In this document: piece by piece, positions 12,501 to 23,884 of the stretch
How positions within the stretch are numbered: the first letter of the stretch is position 1
Layout of the letters: each line of letters begins with the position of its first letter
Origin: Tetrahymena thermophila SB210
Lineage: Eukaryota > Ciliophora > Oligohymenophorea > Hymenostomatida > Tetrahymenidae
Direction: 5' to 3'
NCBI RefSeq assembly: GCF_000189635.1
Contig: NW_002476426.1
Location: 806,001-870,000, forward strand
DNA length: 64,000 nucleotides
The notes under the pieces: generated by a model
The model's database searches: none
Told to the model about the DNA's origin: nothing
The model's input: the letters and a program-made list of their open reading frames with translations, nothing else
Program-made: the position numbers and the translations under genes

Positions 12501-14263
12501 ATCAATACGAGAGCTTTGCTTTTCGCCTTATATTGGTCTTACTAAATAAAACTGAGCAGACAACCACCAATCAGTTATAAAAATTTCGCTTTAAGCTCTT
12601 TTAATGTATTTGTAAACATCTTTAAAGTAATTTTCACCATCAACATACCATTTGCAATTATTTTTTTGACGAATTGGCGAAAAAGATGCAAAACGATGAG
12701 TTCCTAAATACGGACTTTCTTCAATAGCTTCTTTTAATCCCATTAGAAAATCAAAGAATAGGAAAAGAGTAGGAGCTTCAAGAGTTAGTTTACGATTAGA
12801 AGAATTTAGTCTAATACCTTTTTAATAGCCTGTTTCTTACAAACCATAATTAACATAAAAATCATAATCAAACATAATCATTTCTCTAATCTAGCATTCA
12901 TTTTCAGATCTCCCTATTTAAATTTAAAAAAATCAAATTAATTTAGAACTTGTTGAAGTTTAAAAATAAATTATATTCAATAAGAATTATAATGCAACTA
13001 ACTCAATTGCTAACTATTTTTAAATCTCTTAAAGATATTTTTAATGTAATTTTATTATAATATGAAATTAGTATGCAATTTAAAATTAAGTTATGAAACC
13101 AATCTCAAAATGAGAAATATTATTTTAATAATTTAATTTAATGAAATTTGCTAAATAAACTTTAAGAATTTGTTAATTTAATTAATAAATTAAAAATTAA
13201 TGCGTGGTTTAACAATAATTTGTAGTATTTATTTAAAAATACCTTTAGATATGGAGACTCCATCAGATGTTACACAAAAATATCTTTTATTCCATCTACC
13301 CCAAAATACTCCACATCTAACGCATCTGCTTTCATTAGTTCTACCTCCTGCCTTTTTAACCATAAAGCATTCTTTGAATTTTTTATGTCCTTAATGATTT
13401 ATAGCTGATATTTCAAGAAACTCTTAGAAAGGTTCACTTTTGTCAAGAACTGGGAATTATATGCATTAGGTAAGATATAAAAAGAATAAATCGAACATCT
13501 GCTGAATATTTTGACTTCCTTCCGTCTTAGGAATAGGGTAAAGTTGCTATTCATTAATACCTGTATCCTCAGCTAATTTTCTCATCTAAAAATAATATGT
13601 TAAAGTTAAGTAATTACCTGATTAAATACAAAATTAATTGCAAAAAATATCAAGTAAAAATCAATCAACTAGTTAATTAAATAATTTATAAAAGTAGTTT
13701 TTCTAAAGCAAAAGCAAAATCAAAACAAAGATTTACTTATTTATCCAAGTTTTAGAAATCTGAAAATCTTTTTCTGATTCTTTTATTTGATAAAATAAAA
13801 TTATATTAATAATCTATTAGCTTTATATTCTATTTTAATAAAGGTCTAAAGCTGAATATTTATTTGTTAGATTTTGAAAAGACCTATAAAATAAGCTGCT
13901 TTTATCAATTAAATTTCAACAATCAAATAACCAGTTTAATAAAACGATTTCAAAGTTATGAAATAATTACTTCCATTCTTAATCATTGAACACAACTTTA
14001 AAGATAAAAACATATTCATCTAATCTTAAATTTTCATCATTCTTTTTTGTGACATAATCCTCAGGTCTTAGCTTCAACTTAATGTTACTTATGAATTCAC
14101 TTAAAAGGATAGCTTCTACTTTTTATATTTAAAGGTTATATGCTCTTGCAAAAGATTCTTTTGCAGATGCATTAATGGAAATTTGATTTCTATCATCCTA
14201 CTCATCCAAAGAATTTTAATCCTCAAAGCTATATTCGCCTTTATCTGTAGTGTTTTTTTTCAT
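9553..14263 (-). CDS. Phospholipase D with PX and PH domains
   Basis: Both catalytic HKD motifs are visible on the minus strand: HHEKMVVID at about 12311-12335, followed by [14 protein letters not shown], and [20 protein letters not shown] at about 10125-10176. These fit H-x-K-x4-D in a phosphatidylcholine-hydrolysing [20 protein letters not shown] matches the conserved region after the first HKD. Upstream, [15 protein letters not shown] suggests a PX domain, and [18 protein letters not shown] with [20 protein letters not shown] a PH domain, giving the PX-PH-HKD-HKD order of eukaryotic PLD1/PLD-zeta. Start is ATG 14263 ([11 protein letters not shown]) and stop TGA 9553-9555 after [10 protein letters not shown] hydrophilic, charged and Ser-rich insert of several hundred residues (about 10890-11850) separates the HKD halves. 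Multiple introns are present. The enzyme would make phosphatidic acid at membranes. Confidence 0.93.
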
Positions 14264-15201
14264 TTAAAAATAAACCTTATAGCTTTTTTGATATTTTTTT
14301 GAATGCTTAATTTAATAATTTTGATTTATTTTCAATTAAATAAATATTGTTGTTCTATATTATTAAATATTTGATTGAAAAAGCTATACTACTTAGTATA
14401 GTTTATTTTCTTTTATATATTATTATAAAATCAAATGATAATTAAAACCATAGACTATTATCATAAATCATATCCTTAAGGACATATCAAAAATAATATT
14501 CATGTAGTATTATTAGATTTATTATTTATCAATTCAAATAAAATAAATTAACTAACTAACTCATCTTACTCTCTATACCTTTATGATATTTAGTTGTTAA
14601 AAGTTTACAAATAATCAATTTTTCTTTCTTTGTTTCTTTTAATTAAATTTATTATTTTATCATTAAATTAAAAAATGTACCAAGCTAATTAAAATATCTC
14701 TATTTTAAGTCTGATCAGAAAAAATATTAAAAATTGACCAATTATTAAAAATAAATTTAGCCACCAAAAAAATCATACGAATTTGATGTTTCTTAAATAT
14801 TTTATTTTTAAAGTATTAAAAATGTTTAAAATTAAGTAAACATGAATATATTAAAAAAGGATTTTACAAATTAAATCTATTTAGTTGTGTCCTAATCTAT
14901 AATTAATACACGAATTGGCTAAAAACACTTAAATAATTTAATAATTTGAATAAATTATATTTATTTATTTTAATAGTAGATATTATTGAATTTATGTAAA
15001 GAATTAACTAATCAGTCAAATTTACTATTTATTGATTTAAAATAAATGAGGTAATTAAATGAATTTATTTATACTTTTTACAATATTTATTATATATCTT
15101 TCAATTATCTATTCAAAGATTTATGTACAACTTATTTATTTATTTATTTATTTATTTACTTATTTACTTACTCGTCTATCAATCTAAATAGATTGTGATG
15201 T
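14264..15201. other. AT-rich intergenic spacer
   Basis: Lies upstream of the phospholipase D start and downstream of the RabGAP stop. It holds a (TAAC)n-like run near 14550 and a (TTTA)n repeat near 15130-15170, with no gene seen. Confidence 0.55.
15131..15170. repeat. (TTTA)n simple repeat
   Basis: About nine to ten tandem TTTA units with occasional TTAC variants, just beyond the 3' end of the RabGAP gene. Confidence 0.8.
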
Positions 15202-18200
15202 TCATTAAATTTTTTTATTGCTAAGTTCTAAATTTCCAACAGTAATAGAGTGTTTTTTAAATAACTATTATTAGTTTGAGGAAAAAAATGAATTAGTATT
15301 TTAGGTAACTAACTCTTATTAAATTATTGACTATTAATTTTCTGGATTACTCTGTCTGTTTAGAATAGTGTTAGATTAACTACTGTTATACTCATTGTTT
15401 TAAAAATTTTTAGGATTACTTTGATAGTTTTTTTATATTTATATTGAGAGCTAAGAAGTTATAGAAGAAGGATTTTGAGTAATTTATGCATTCTTTTATT
15501 GAAGATTGCTTGGTTGAGTGGAAGATAGCTATTAGGAAGACTAACAATAATAGCTATTTTTGTTCATTGTATTAGAAATAGAAATATTTTGTTATTATTA
15601 ATTTTAATTATATTTTTCCTTTTTTGATATATATGGTATTTCACTTGTGAGACTTAAATGATGATCACTTTTCTCAGTTTTGTTTTTGTAATTGCTTTGA
15701 TAATATTGAGGGTTTCCTAAGTAGTAAAAGTTATTATTGTTTATAGAACCTACATCTTTAGTTGGGCTCAATTCTTCATTGCAAGGTAAATTAGTGTTAC
15801 TTTTGCAGTTAAATACTCTTACACTATTACTAGAAGTATGATTAAATTCAGAAATGTCATTGAAGGTTTTCTTTGAAGAACTATAATTGTAAGCATCGAA
15901 AGGCTAAACAGCTTAGGTTGTATTAGTCTATTAAAATTATATTGGTGATTTTTATTCACTTGCAAATTCTTATGGGACATAACTTTTTACATTTGAAGTA
16001 CTAATTTTGACCCCTTAAAATATTTAAAGTTTGTAATCAGAGGGAGAAATTTAGTTTATAGTTTTAGTAGAAATTTTTGTCAAGTTTTTTTACTTTCCCC
16101 TAAGTTTTATTGAAACAACGTCTGCTGAATCATCTACTGAGGCATTTTCTTCTTCTTTTTATTATTATTTTGCGGGAGATAAGGCTGAGGTTGTTATTTA
16201 TGAAGAAGCTTTAATAATTTAGTTTTTTATTCCTTTCTCAATTGGACTTTGCTAATAATCTGTCTCGCCTCTCTTTGAGCTAATTTAGGATGTTAAAGGA
16301 AATCTCTTGAAGTTATTAGTTGTTGGTTGATTATATATATAAGCTTGTGATTTAGAATGCTAATCTATTTGATTTTATTGGAGGTGTAAATATCCTTAAG
16401 CTGGTTGAGGATTGTTTATAAACTTTTAGCTTCCATTACTAATCAAGCTTCCATTATTATTATTATTTTTACTAAAAGCTTATTTACTCTAAATTATATT
16501 CTATTGTTGCTGTTATCTAATTTAATTTAGAAATTGCTATTGACTATACCCATTTTTTTCTTCAAATTAATTTTTTTTTTTGTAAGAAGAGTTATTTTTA
16601 TAGGAATCCTAGTAGTTAGTTTTTTCAGAACTAGATTCAACTGCAATCGGACTATCCATGTAATCAGGCTAAGTTTGGCTAATGAAGTAATTATTAATTA
16701 TTTTTTGTTTTTTACCTTTATCTAGATTTGGCTCGTTTTATATTGTTTTTTTAAAACTCATAGCCCTTTCAATAGGAATTTTTTTTGAAACCAAATTTTC
16801 TTGATTATCTTAATAGTTTCTTTTTGCAGAAGTTGGAAATTAAGGATTACTTATTGTACCATTTTAAATTGAACATTTCCTAGAAGTTGCAAACCTGTTA
16901 GTATTGTTATTAGATAAATCCTGCTCTTAATATGTTTGTTATTATCCTTCATCACTAATGCTTTCATGAGATAAGTCATTAAGGTTTCTGATTGAGATTT
17001 CAGTTTGAAAATTTCTAAATTCATTATTTGAATATTTTCTATTAATGGCTCCTCCTGTAATTAAACCACTGTTGATTTGCTATATGGAAGCATTTTCAAT
17101 GACTCCAATTACATCAAATGATTTATTTCTTTATTGCTTGTTAAATGAGTGATTTTGAGCATTTTGTAAATTGTTTGATTGCTAGTGAGGTGAATCCTAA
17201 GTTTCTTTAAGATGTGCATAATTTTTATTTGCTTAATAAGATGCTTAATTCTCTTTAGTTCGGAAGATGTTTATTATTTTTTGAAAAAATGAGCTATTAC
17301 TCTCATTTTATCTATTTGTCATTTGTGCATTATTTGTTTTTGTATTCTAATATTAATATTTTTAGCTGAGTTGCTATTTATTCTATTGCTGATTCTTCTG
17401 TTCAATTTATTATTCCTAAATTTAATTATTTTAGATTAATTGTGAGTCTTTTGTCTATGTTGCTTGCTTTTTTTCTTCTTTTGGCTGCATAAGTTAGTTG
17501 TAGGAATGAGACTCAGTTTTGTATTTTCCATTCAAAGTTGTTGGTGAAGATAAAGATTAAGTACTCTTAATTCCAACGACTTCAGTGCTCTTTTTAGAAG
17601 ATATTATACTTTAATTATCTACTTAAAACTTATCTTCGAATCTGTTAAGATTAGGGTTTGGAGAGCAATCTTTAGAATAATTTTTAGATTTGTTTATTAA
17701 GTTTAGCATAGATAAGGTGATTCTTTCAGTGTGTTGTTATTATTAAGCTTGGTTATTAGAAACAAAAGAGGATTATTCTTATTTCTATGAAGCTGTGCTA
17801 CTTGATGGCCATAATGAACCGTTATTATTATTATAGTTGTAGTATTAAAGATGGTTAGGGTTTTGATAATTAGTTTACTTTGAAAAATCTTATTTATTTT
17901 GAGAGTTTTAAATTGAGTTAGATGAAGGATTCTAATAATTATTTTATTAAGTATTAGAAATATTGCCGTTAACTTATTCTGGAATAGAAGCTAATTAGTA
18001 ATTTTGATGATTATTTATTTAGGTCTATTTTAAAGCACAAGAGAAATTGCATTATGAATTAGAAGTATTGTAAGATATGTCCTCTCTCTAACTATTTTAT
18101 GATTGTAGCAATGAATTACATTATTAAATAGTGCAATTTCCTTCATTTTTTCGAGTTTCTGCTGTTGAACTAAATACTGAGGAATTTTATTGGAAATTAA

Positions 18201-21089
18201 TTTAATTTTAAGAAGAAAGGGTTGTTTGGGTTTGAAGAGAAGGTAATTGTGTCTCAATATCTTTTTTAATGCTACTCTTATTTTAGAAAATAGTATTTCT
18301 ATTTGTAGCTTACTAATCAGTAGATTCACTCTAATTATTTGAGTTAAGTTGTAGGTGACTAACTTAATTCTAGTTAGTATTTATAACTTTTGAATTACTT
18401 AACGCTATATGAAGTTAATTTTTACATGGAGTTTAATATATTTAAGAAAAATTATTGTTAGATGCATTTGTATATGTTTGCTACTAGTTATTGTTTAAAA
18501 CAACAGAATTAGTTGCGCGAGAGTAAGGAATATGAGACTGTCCAATAATTTTTGTTATCTTAAGAGATTTACTTGAGCTATTGTTGACATTTTGTGTGAT
18601 ATCGCTATTCCTTTTAATAATTTAAGAAGGTTTTCCATTCAAAGTAGCATCGTTTGCTTAGTTAATATTTTATTAATCATTTTATTGAAGTATTTAAGTT
18701 TTAGAAATAGCAGATTGAGAAGGTAAAGCATTTTAAGAATTCTATCTCTTTTATCCACCAATGTAGTAGTTATGCTCTAAAGTAGCTCTTCGATTAAATA
18801 TAGAGTTTCCATTTTATTCCTACTGAATAGTATCAGTACCTGCTTCTTCTTCAACACTCCAACTAATATAATAAATTAATAAAAATGAAAAATATGTAAT
18901 ATATTGATTAAAAAAGTACTACTTTTCAATTGATTGCCTATTAGATACGATTTGCTCTTTCTCCAACTCTATAATTGTTTTTTGTTTATTTTGCCCTATT
19001 TTTATTGACTTAATTTTTATGTTCATTTTCAGTTCAGGAAAGCTGTTTTTATAGAGTTAATCAAGTTTATCCAAGAGTGTATTAGAAACTTTAACTTATT
19101 TAGCCACATCAAATAGGGTTTGCTGATCAGATGGATTGATTTAGAAGTGATTGCAAATATGCTTTTTTAAAAACTAATTTATTTCATCTTCGTCTGCTGA
19201 ACTCATTATTTTTTCTATTATTTTTTAATAAATACATCTAATTTTTTACAAAAAAATACTTACATTTAACTATCTTCAAAATAGCTATTCCAATTTTAAT
19301 TAAGTATTTCCAACCTTTAAGCAAAAACAGCATCCATACTCTTAAAACCTAAAAATGAAAAACATTTAAATTCATTAGCCATTTAAAATAATTTACACAA
19401 GAATATGGTAACTCGAAAGAAAACAAAGTAAGAAACCAGGAATTACTAAAATAGTTCAAATCAAATTCATATTTTTTCTTTTATTAAAGTAAAATTTAAA
19501 AATAAATAAATAATTTTATATAATTTTAGAAATTACTAAATATGAATAGAGATCAGGAATGTAGTTTTTGCAAATTATTTCAAATTAATAATCAAGCACT
19601 CTTGCTGCTTTAAAATTATCTAAAAATAACTATTTAGCTTGCATTTTATGCATAATAAAATTAATAATCCAGTAAATAAGCTAAGGAGAAAATTAATTTT
19701 TAACAAATACACCTGCAATCTAATTCCATCCTTAAATATACCCTACATCAGAAACACTATGAGATAAAGCAGTGAGAATTTATATCAATTAATTTAAATA
19801 TATTTAATTATTCAAATACTTAGTATCATAAAAAGTTCTCTCTACATCCTTTTGTATATCCTGCTCATAATCAGTTTATAATCTATTTTTTTGCTATTTT
19901 TAAAAGTAGAATTTATTAAAATTCATAAGTAATATTTTTCTCAAGAATCGTAAAATAAATTAATTAATGGTTTTTACATTCATATATTTAAATTATTAAA
20001 TTATCGATTAAAAAAAAGGCGATCAGTTAATAATTTAAACATAATTTTAATTATTTGTACAATAATATTAATTAATTATATTAATTTAAAAACTTATGAT
20101 AACTTTTATATATGAAAATAAAATAACTTACTTCATAGAGATCAGGAAATTATTTTATCAGCCCATCGTATCTTATAATTATTTCAAAAAATTTCTAACA
20201 TTCATATAGACTAAAATGAGAAGAAATTAGCCTATTTGTAATTTCTTCAGCAAATTGTCTTTTGGTGGGTGAAAATGATATTTGAAAGAGTGATTTTGAT
20301 TTCATCTCTATACTCAAGCCAGATTTTTTAGATTGAAGACTTCTCTCGAGCAAGAGGTAAACATCAAATAGATATATAATATCAGAGATCGAGAGGAATG
20401 CCAAAATTTATTTAATTATTCTTTCATCAAAAATTATATCTACAATTTGTAAATTTTCAGAGTTGCTAAATGTTTTTATATTGGTTAACGTTTATGTATT
20501 TAAAGTTCTTTCAGTAATTGCTAAAGAAGAAGAACCTTGCTATTATAATTTATCCTGTAATTAATGAGAAAGGAACTGCTGTTGGAATTAATCACTTATA
20601 TTTTATATTTAATTAATCAAATACATTGAGCTCTTCTAAGAAGTGAAAGATGCATGAACCTTTCTGTAAGAAGGAAGCTAATTATATCTACCCTCTTATA
20701 TTAATGAATCTCTTAGTTCACCATTATTTAATTACTCTTCTATCTAAGATGAATCTGCTGAGAAGTCATCTTTATGATGGTATTCTTGCTTAAAAAAAGG
20801 GAATTTTTTCATATTATTTTTATAAAGTTTCAATTCAATTCCTTCTCAGCTTGCAACTCTTATTTTTATGCCTTAATCTTGCTATTTGATCAAAACGTGA
20901 CAATAATCGAATTGAATTATTGAAATGCTAAATATTAAAAATGTTGATTCCGCAAGATAACGCTGTAAAAATTTCTATTTTAATCTTAACTCTCCAATAT
21001 TTAACAATGCTCTGGATATTATATGGATTACTATATATCCTTTATACTTTAATCTATTGTTAAATAAACACTCGATTTTATATGTCTCA
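15202..21089 (-). CDS. TBC-domain Rab GTPase-activating protein with long Q/N/S-rich tail
   Basis: Two TBC hallmarks are present: IQKDVERTF (I-x2-D-x2-R arginine finger; Arg codon at 19837-19839) and VGYIQGWNQIA (Y-x-Q glutamine finger; Gln is the reassigned codon TAA at 19732-19734). Upstream, FAEEITNRLISSHFSLYECQKF leads into the domain. Downstream, SSADEDEINQFLKKHICNHF continues through an in-phase intron into a tail of over 1,100 residues, dominated by S, N and Q, ending at TGA 15202-15204. An ATG at 20812 (MKKFPFFKQEY) is in frame. It more likely lies at an intron end, because a well-conserved-looking exon upstream (20850-21089, ETYKIECLFNNRLKYKGYI) joins in phase to QEYHHKDD with an unusual GTTGCAAG donor. 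The true first exon is unresolved. Expected role: switching off Rab GTPases in membrane traffic. Confidence 0.85.
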
Positions 21090-21829
21090 CTGCTAAAGCA
21101 AAAAATGATTGATTAATCTATTGATTATACTTTATAAATTAATTATATGAATTACTATTAATATTTTCTTTAGTTTATTTTTAATTTTCATATACTCTAC
21201 TCAGTAAAGTTAAAAAATATTCAAGAAAGAAAAAGGATGTTAAAACTGTAGAATAAAATTCAAGAAAAGCATACTACTTATTACTTTAATTAAATGATAG
21301 CTCATTAATCATCTTCAGCTTATTTTTTAGTTGATATTATAACCAAATTCAGATTTGGTTAGAAAATAAAATACTCCAAATACTTCAATAAAATTCTTTA
21401 AAGACAATAAAATATCGATATATTTATTTTTATATCAAATAAACAGAAATAAATTAACAAAATTAAATTGAAATAAAAATAGAGTTTGAGTAAAAATAAA
21501 GAGAATTCAAATGAAAAAGACTTGAAAAAAACCTTAATGTATTTCACAAAAAAAGCTTTTATCTTAATTTCATAAATAAAATATTTTTTGAAAATTTCAA
21601 AAGATTAACTTAAGATTAAATTCATAGTAGATTACAACCAAATTTATATTAGATATAAATATTATTATAGATATTAGTATATTTTTTCCAAATACTGGAT
21701 TAAAATTTATTCGATTCCTTTTTTAATAAAGTTAGTCAATCAGTTAACATTTTTTCAAGCACATTCTAAATCATTTTTTATCTACTTTTATATTATTATT
21801 ATTATTTATTTTTTTAATCATTAAAGCAA
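21090..21829. other. AT-rich spacer, may hold the first exon of the RabGAP gene
   Basis: Mostly A/T tracts. Short minus-strand ATG frames near 21160-21330 could supply the missing RabGAP first exon, but none joins in the required phase. Confidence 0.4.
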
Positions 21830-23516
21830 TCACAATCTATCATCACTAGAATCTTTTTCAGCAAAGTCGTAAGAGGCTAAAGCTTACCATCCAATCATGT
21901 AAGGGAGTGAAAACTTTTTTAAATGGCAACAAGTTAATTATTGATAATTTTTAATATTATTTATTTACTCTACAAAGTTCTCTAAAGATAATAAAATCAG
22001 GAACAGATACATTTGCTTGTAATAAATGGTCAGCCCATTTATTCTAATCAGGTAACTTTTTAATTAAATTTTTTTATTACATTAAAATTTGATAAAATTT
22101 TGAAATATAAATGAAACTAATTGGAATAATTATTACTAAGTTGCTTTCTTTGATTTATATATTTAAATGGGTATCTTCAGGTTTTTTACTTATGTAAAGG
22201 GCTTTCTTCTTAACATCAGATGATAAAGTATATTCAATCTCTTTTAGAAAATTAAAATATTTATTAAAGTTTCTAAATTTATTTCATCTAAATTAATCAA
22301 AATATTAAATTCATTTTAATTAATCAATATAAAACAATTATTTGGTTTAAGAATTGCAAATATTTTATTATTTGAATAGTTACTGGTGTTGATAGTAGAT
22401 TTAGAAATAAGCTCGTCAGATATAGCCAATATTTAACCCATGTTAGAAAGACTCATAGCAAAATTTAATCTTTTACTATAATCTATGTTAACCTTTTATA
22501 TTTATTAAGAAGATATTTAGAAATTTCTATATTTTATTAATTTATTCATGAGAATCGAAAAAAATAAAAATCTACTTTTCCTGTATTATCTTTAGAGCAT
22601 GGAATAACTTCAGTGAGCATGCATCCATTCTTCAATACTGTTATATAGTCGTTTTTAACTCCATATTTACCCTTTTTAATTATTTTTAAATACATTTTTT
22701 TAAGACAATTTTAGAAATAAACTCTTTATTATAAATAAATATTTTATAAACCATACTTTAATTGGGGTAGCACTAAACACAGTTTCTCCTGAAATAATTG
22801 AGAAGGGCTTAATAATGATGTTCTTTTTCTTTTCTATATTTCATAAATATTTTCCAATTATTTTTATTAAATCCAGATTCTCAAAGTAGAAATCAATAAA
22901 TAAATATCCATTTAACTTAATAATAACTAACTTATCTTGCTTTAAAAAAAATAATTATAAAAAATAACAATCTCTATACTCCAAATTTCACTGAACTAAT
23001 TATTGGGTTAAAAGAACAACTATGTCTTCTTTGTTACTAATCCTTTGAAATACGAAAACATTATCTTAGCTAATTATGTATTGATTAAATTTTATATTTT
23101 AATTCAAATTATGATAAACTAGATAGATAGATACTATTAAAATTAATTATAGTTTATTTGTTGCAATATTTAATTAGCTAAAAATACACTTATCTATAGA
23201 ATATAAAATAATTATCTATGAAAACATTCCACTTTACAAAAAAAATTTAAAAGTTGTTGGAAGAATGGATTCGCTTACCAATGAAGACAGTAAGAGAATT
23301 AAGGTTCTTCGCTCTTCTTTATCTATATTGTAAACGGTACAAAGACATGAATTACTTTGCACTCGGGATATACAGACTGATAAGAGAGACATTTCAACAT
23401 TTAATTATCACTAATTATCTGTTTTTTGATTTTTATGGGTTTATTCCTAATATTATCAGTAATAAAAAATATTTTTTTTGTAGTTTCATTCAAAAAATGA
23501 AAAATCCTGCATCTCA
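21830..23516 (-). CDS. Multi-exon gene of unresolved structure (possibly two genes or a pseudogene)
   Basis: A convincing first exon begins at ATG 23516 (MRCRIFHFLNETTKKIFFIT and on, through HVFVPFTIQIKKSEEPQFSY) and ends at a strong GTAAGC donor near 23262. Further coding-like pieces are DNVFVFQRISNKEDIVVLL (about 22990-23070), QDKLVIIKLNGYLFIDFYF and FSIISGETVFSATPIKVWF (22750-22940), KYGVKNDYITVLKNGCMLTE (22590-22680), EIEYTLSSDVKKKALYISKK (22150-22250) and GWQALASYDFAEKDSSDD ending at TGA 21830-21832. The two pieces at 22750-22940 share one frame but are split by an in-frame TGA at 22841-22843, and I found no intron that removes it. No domain family is recognised. It may be two adjacent genes, a pseudogene, or a structure I failed to splice. 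Confidence 0.5.
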
Positions 23517-23884
23517 TTAATTTATTTTTTATTACAAATTAAACAAATAATTTCTAAACTTTTTAATACATATGTTGAAGAAGTAGCTGATATATAAATT
23601 TATCAAAAATAAACAAAACAAAAATGTTTTTAATTCTCAGTGTAGAGTATTTTTGAAAATTTAACTCTAAAAAATTTTACAAAATAAATATTAGTCAACA
23701 TAATAATTACTTTAATACTCTATAATTAAAGATCAACTTTAGGAGATTGTTTTAAAATACATTTTTATGTAGAGGACACTAAATAGGTTTATTAAGAAAA
23801 ATAAGAAAAGAAAACGTTTAATTATGATTATAAATGAATGAATTTTTTTTCATTTAATAAAATTTTATAAATATGATTTTGGCT
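23517..23884. other. Short AT-rich intergenic spacer
   Basis: Lies between the start of one minus-strand gene and the stop of the next. No feature was seen apart from A/T tracts. Confidence 0.5.

Noticed and set aside
13200-13394. 64-residue plus-strand frame
   Set aside because: Antisense shadow of the PH-domain exon of the phospholipase D gene.
15131-15170. (TTTA)n repeat as a CRISPR array or telomere
   Set aside because: It is a plain tetranucleotide microsatellite in a eukaryotic AT-rich spacer, with no spacers or unique repeats.
23254-23520. 88-residue plus-strand frame ending in TAA
   Set aside because: In the ciliate code its TAA is not a stop, and the opposite strand gives a more protein-like exon with a strong splice donor. 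Kept only as a finding.
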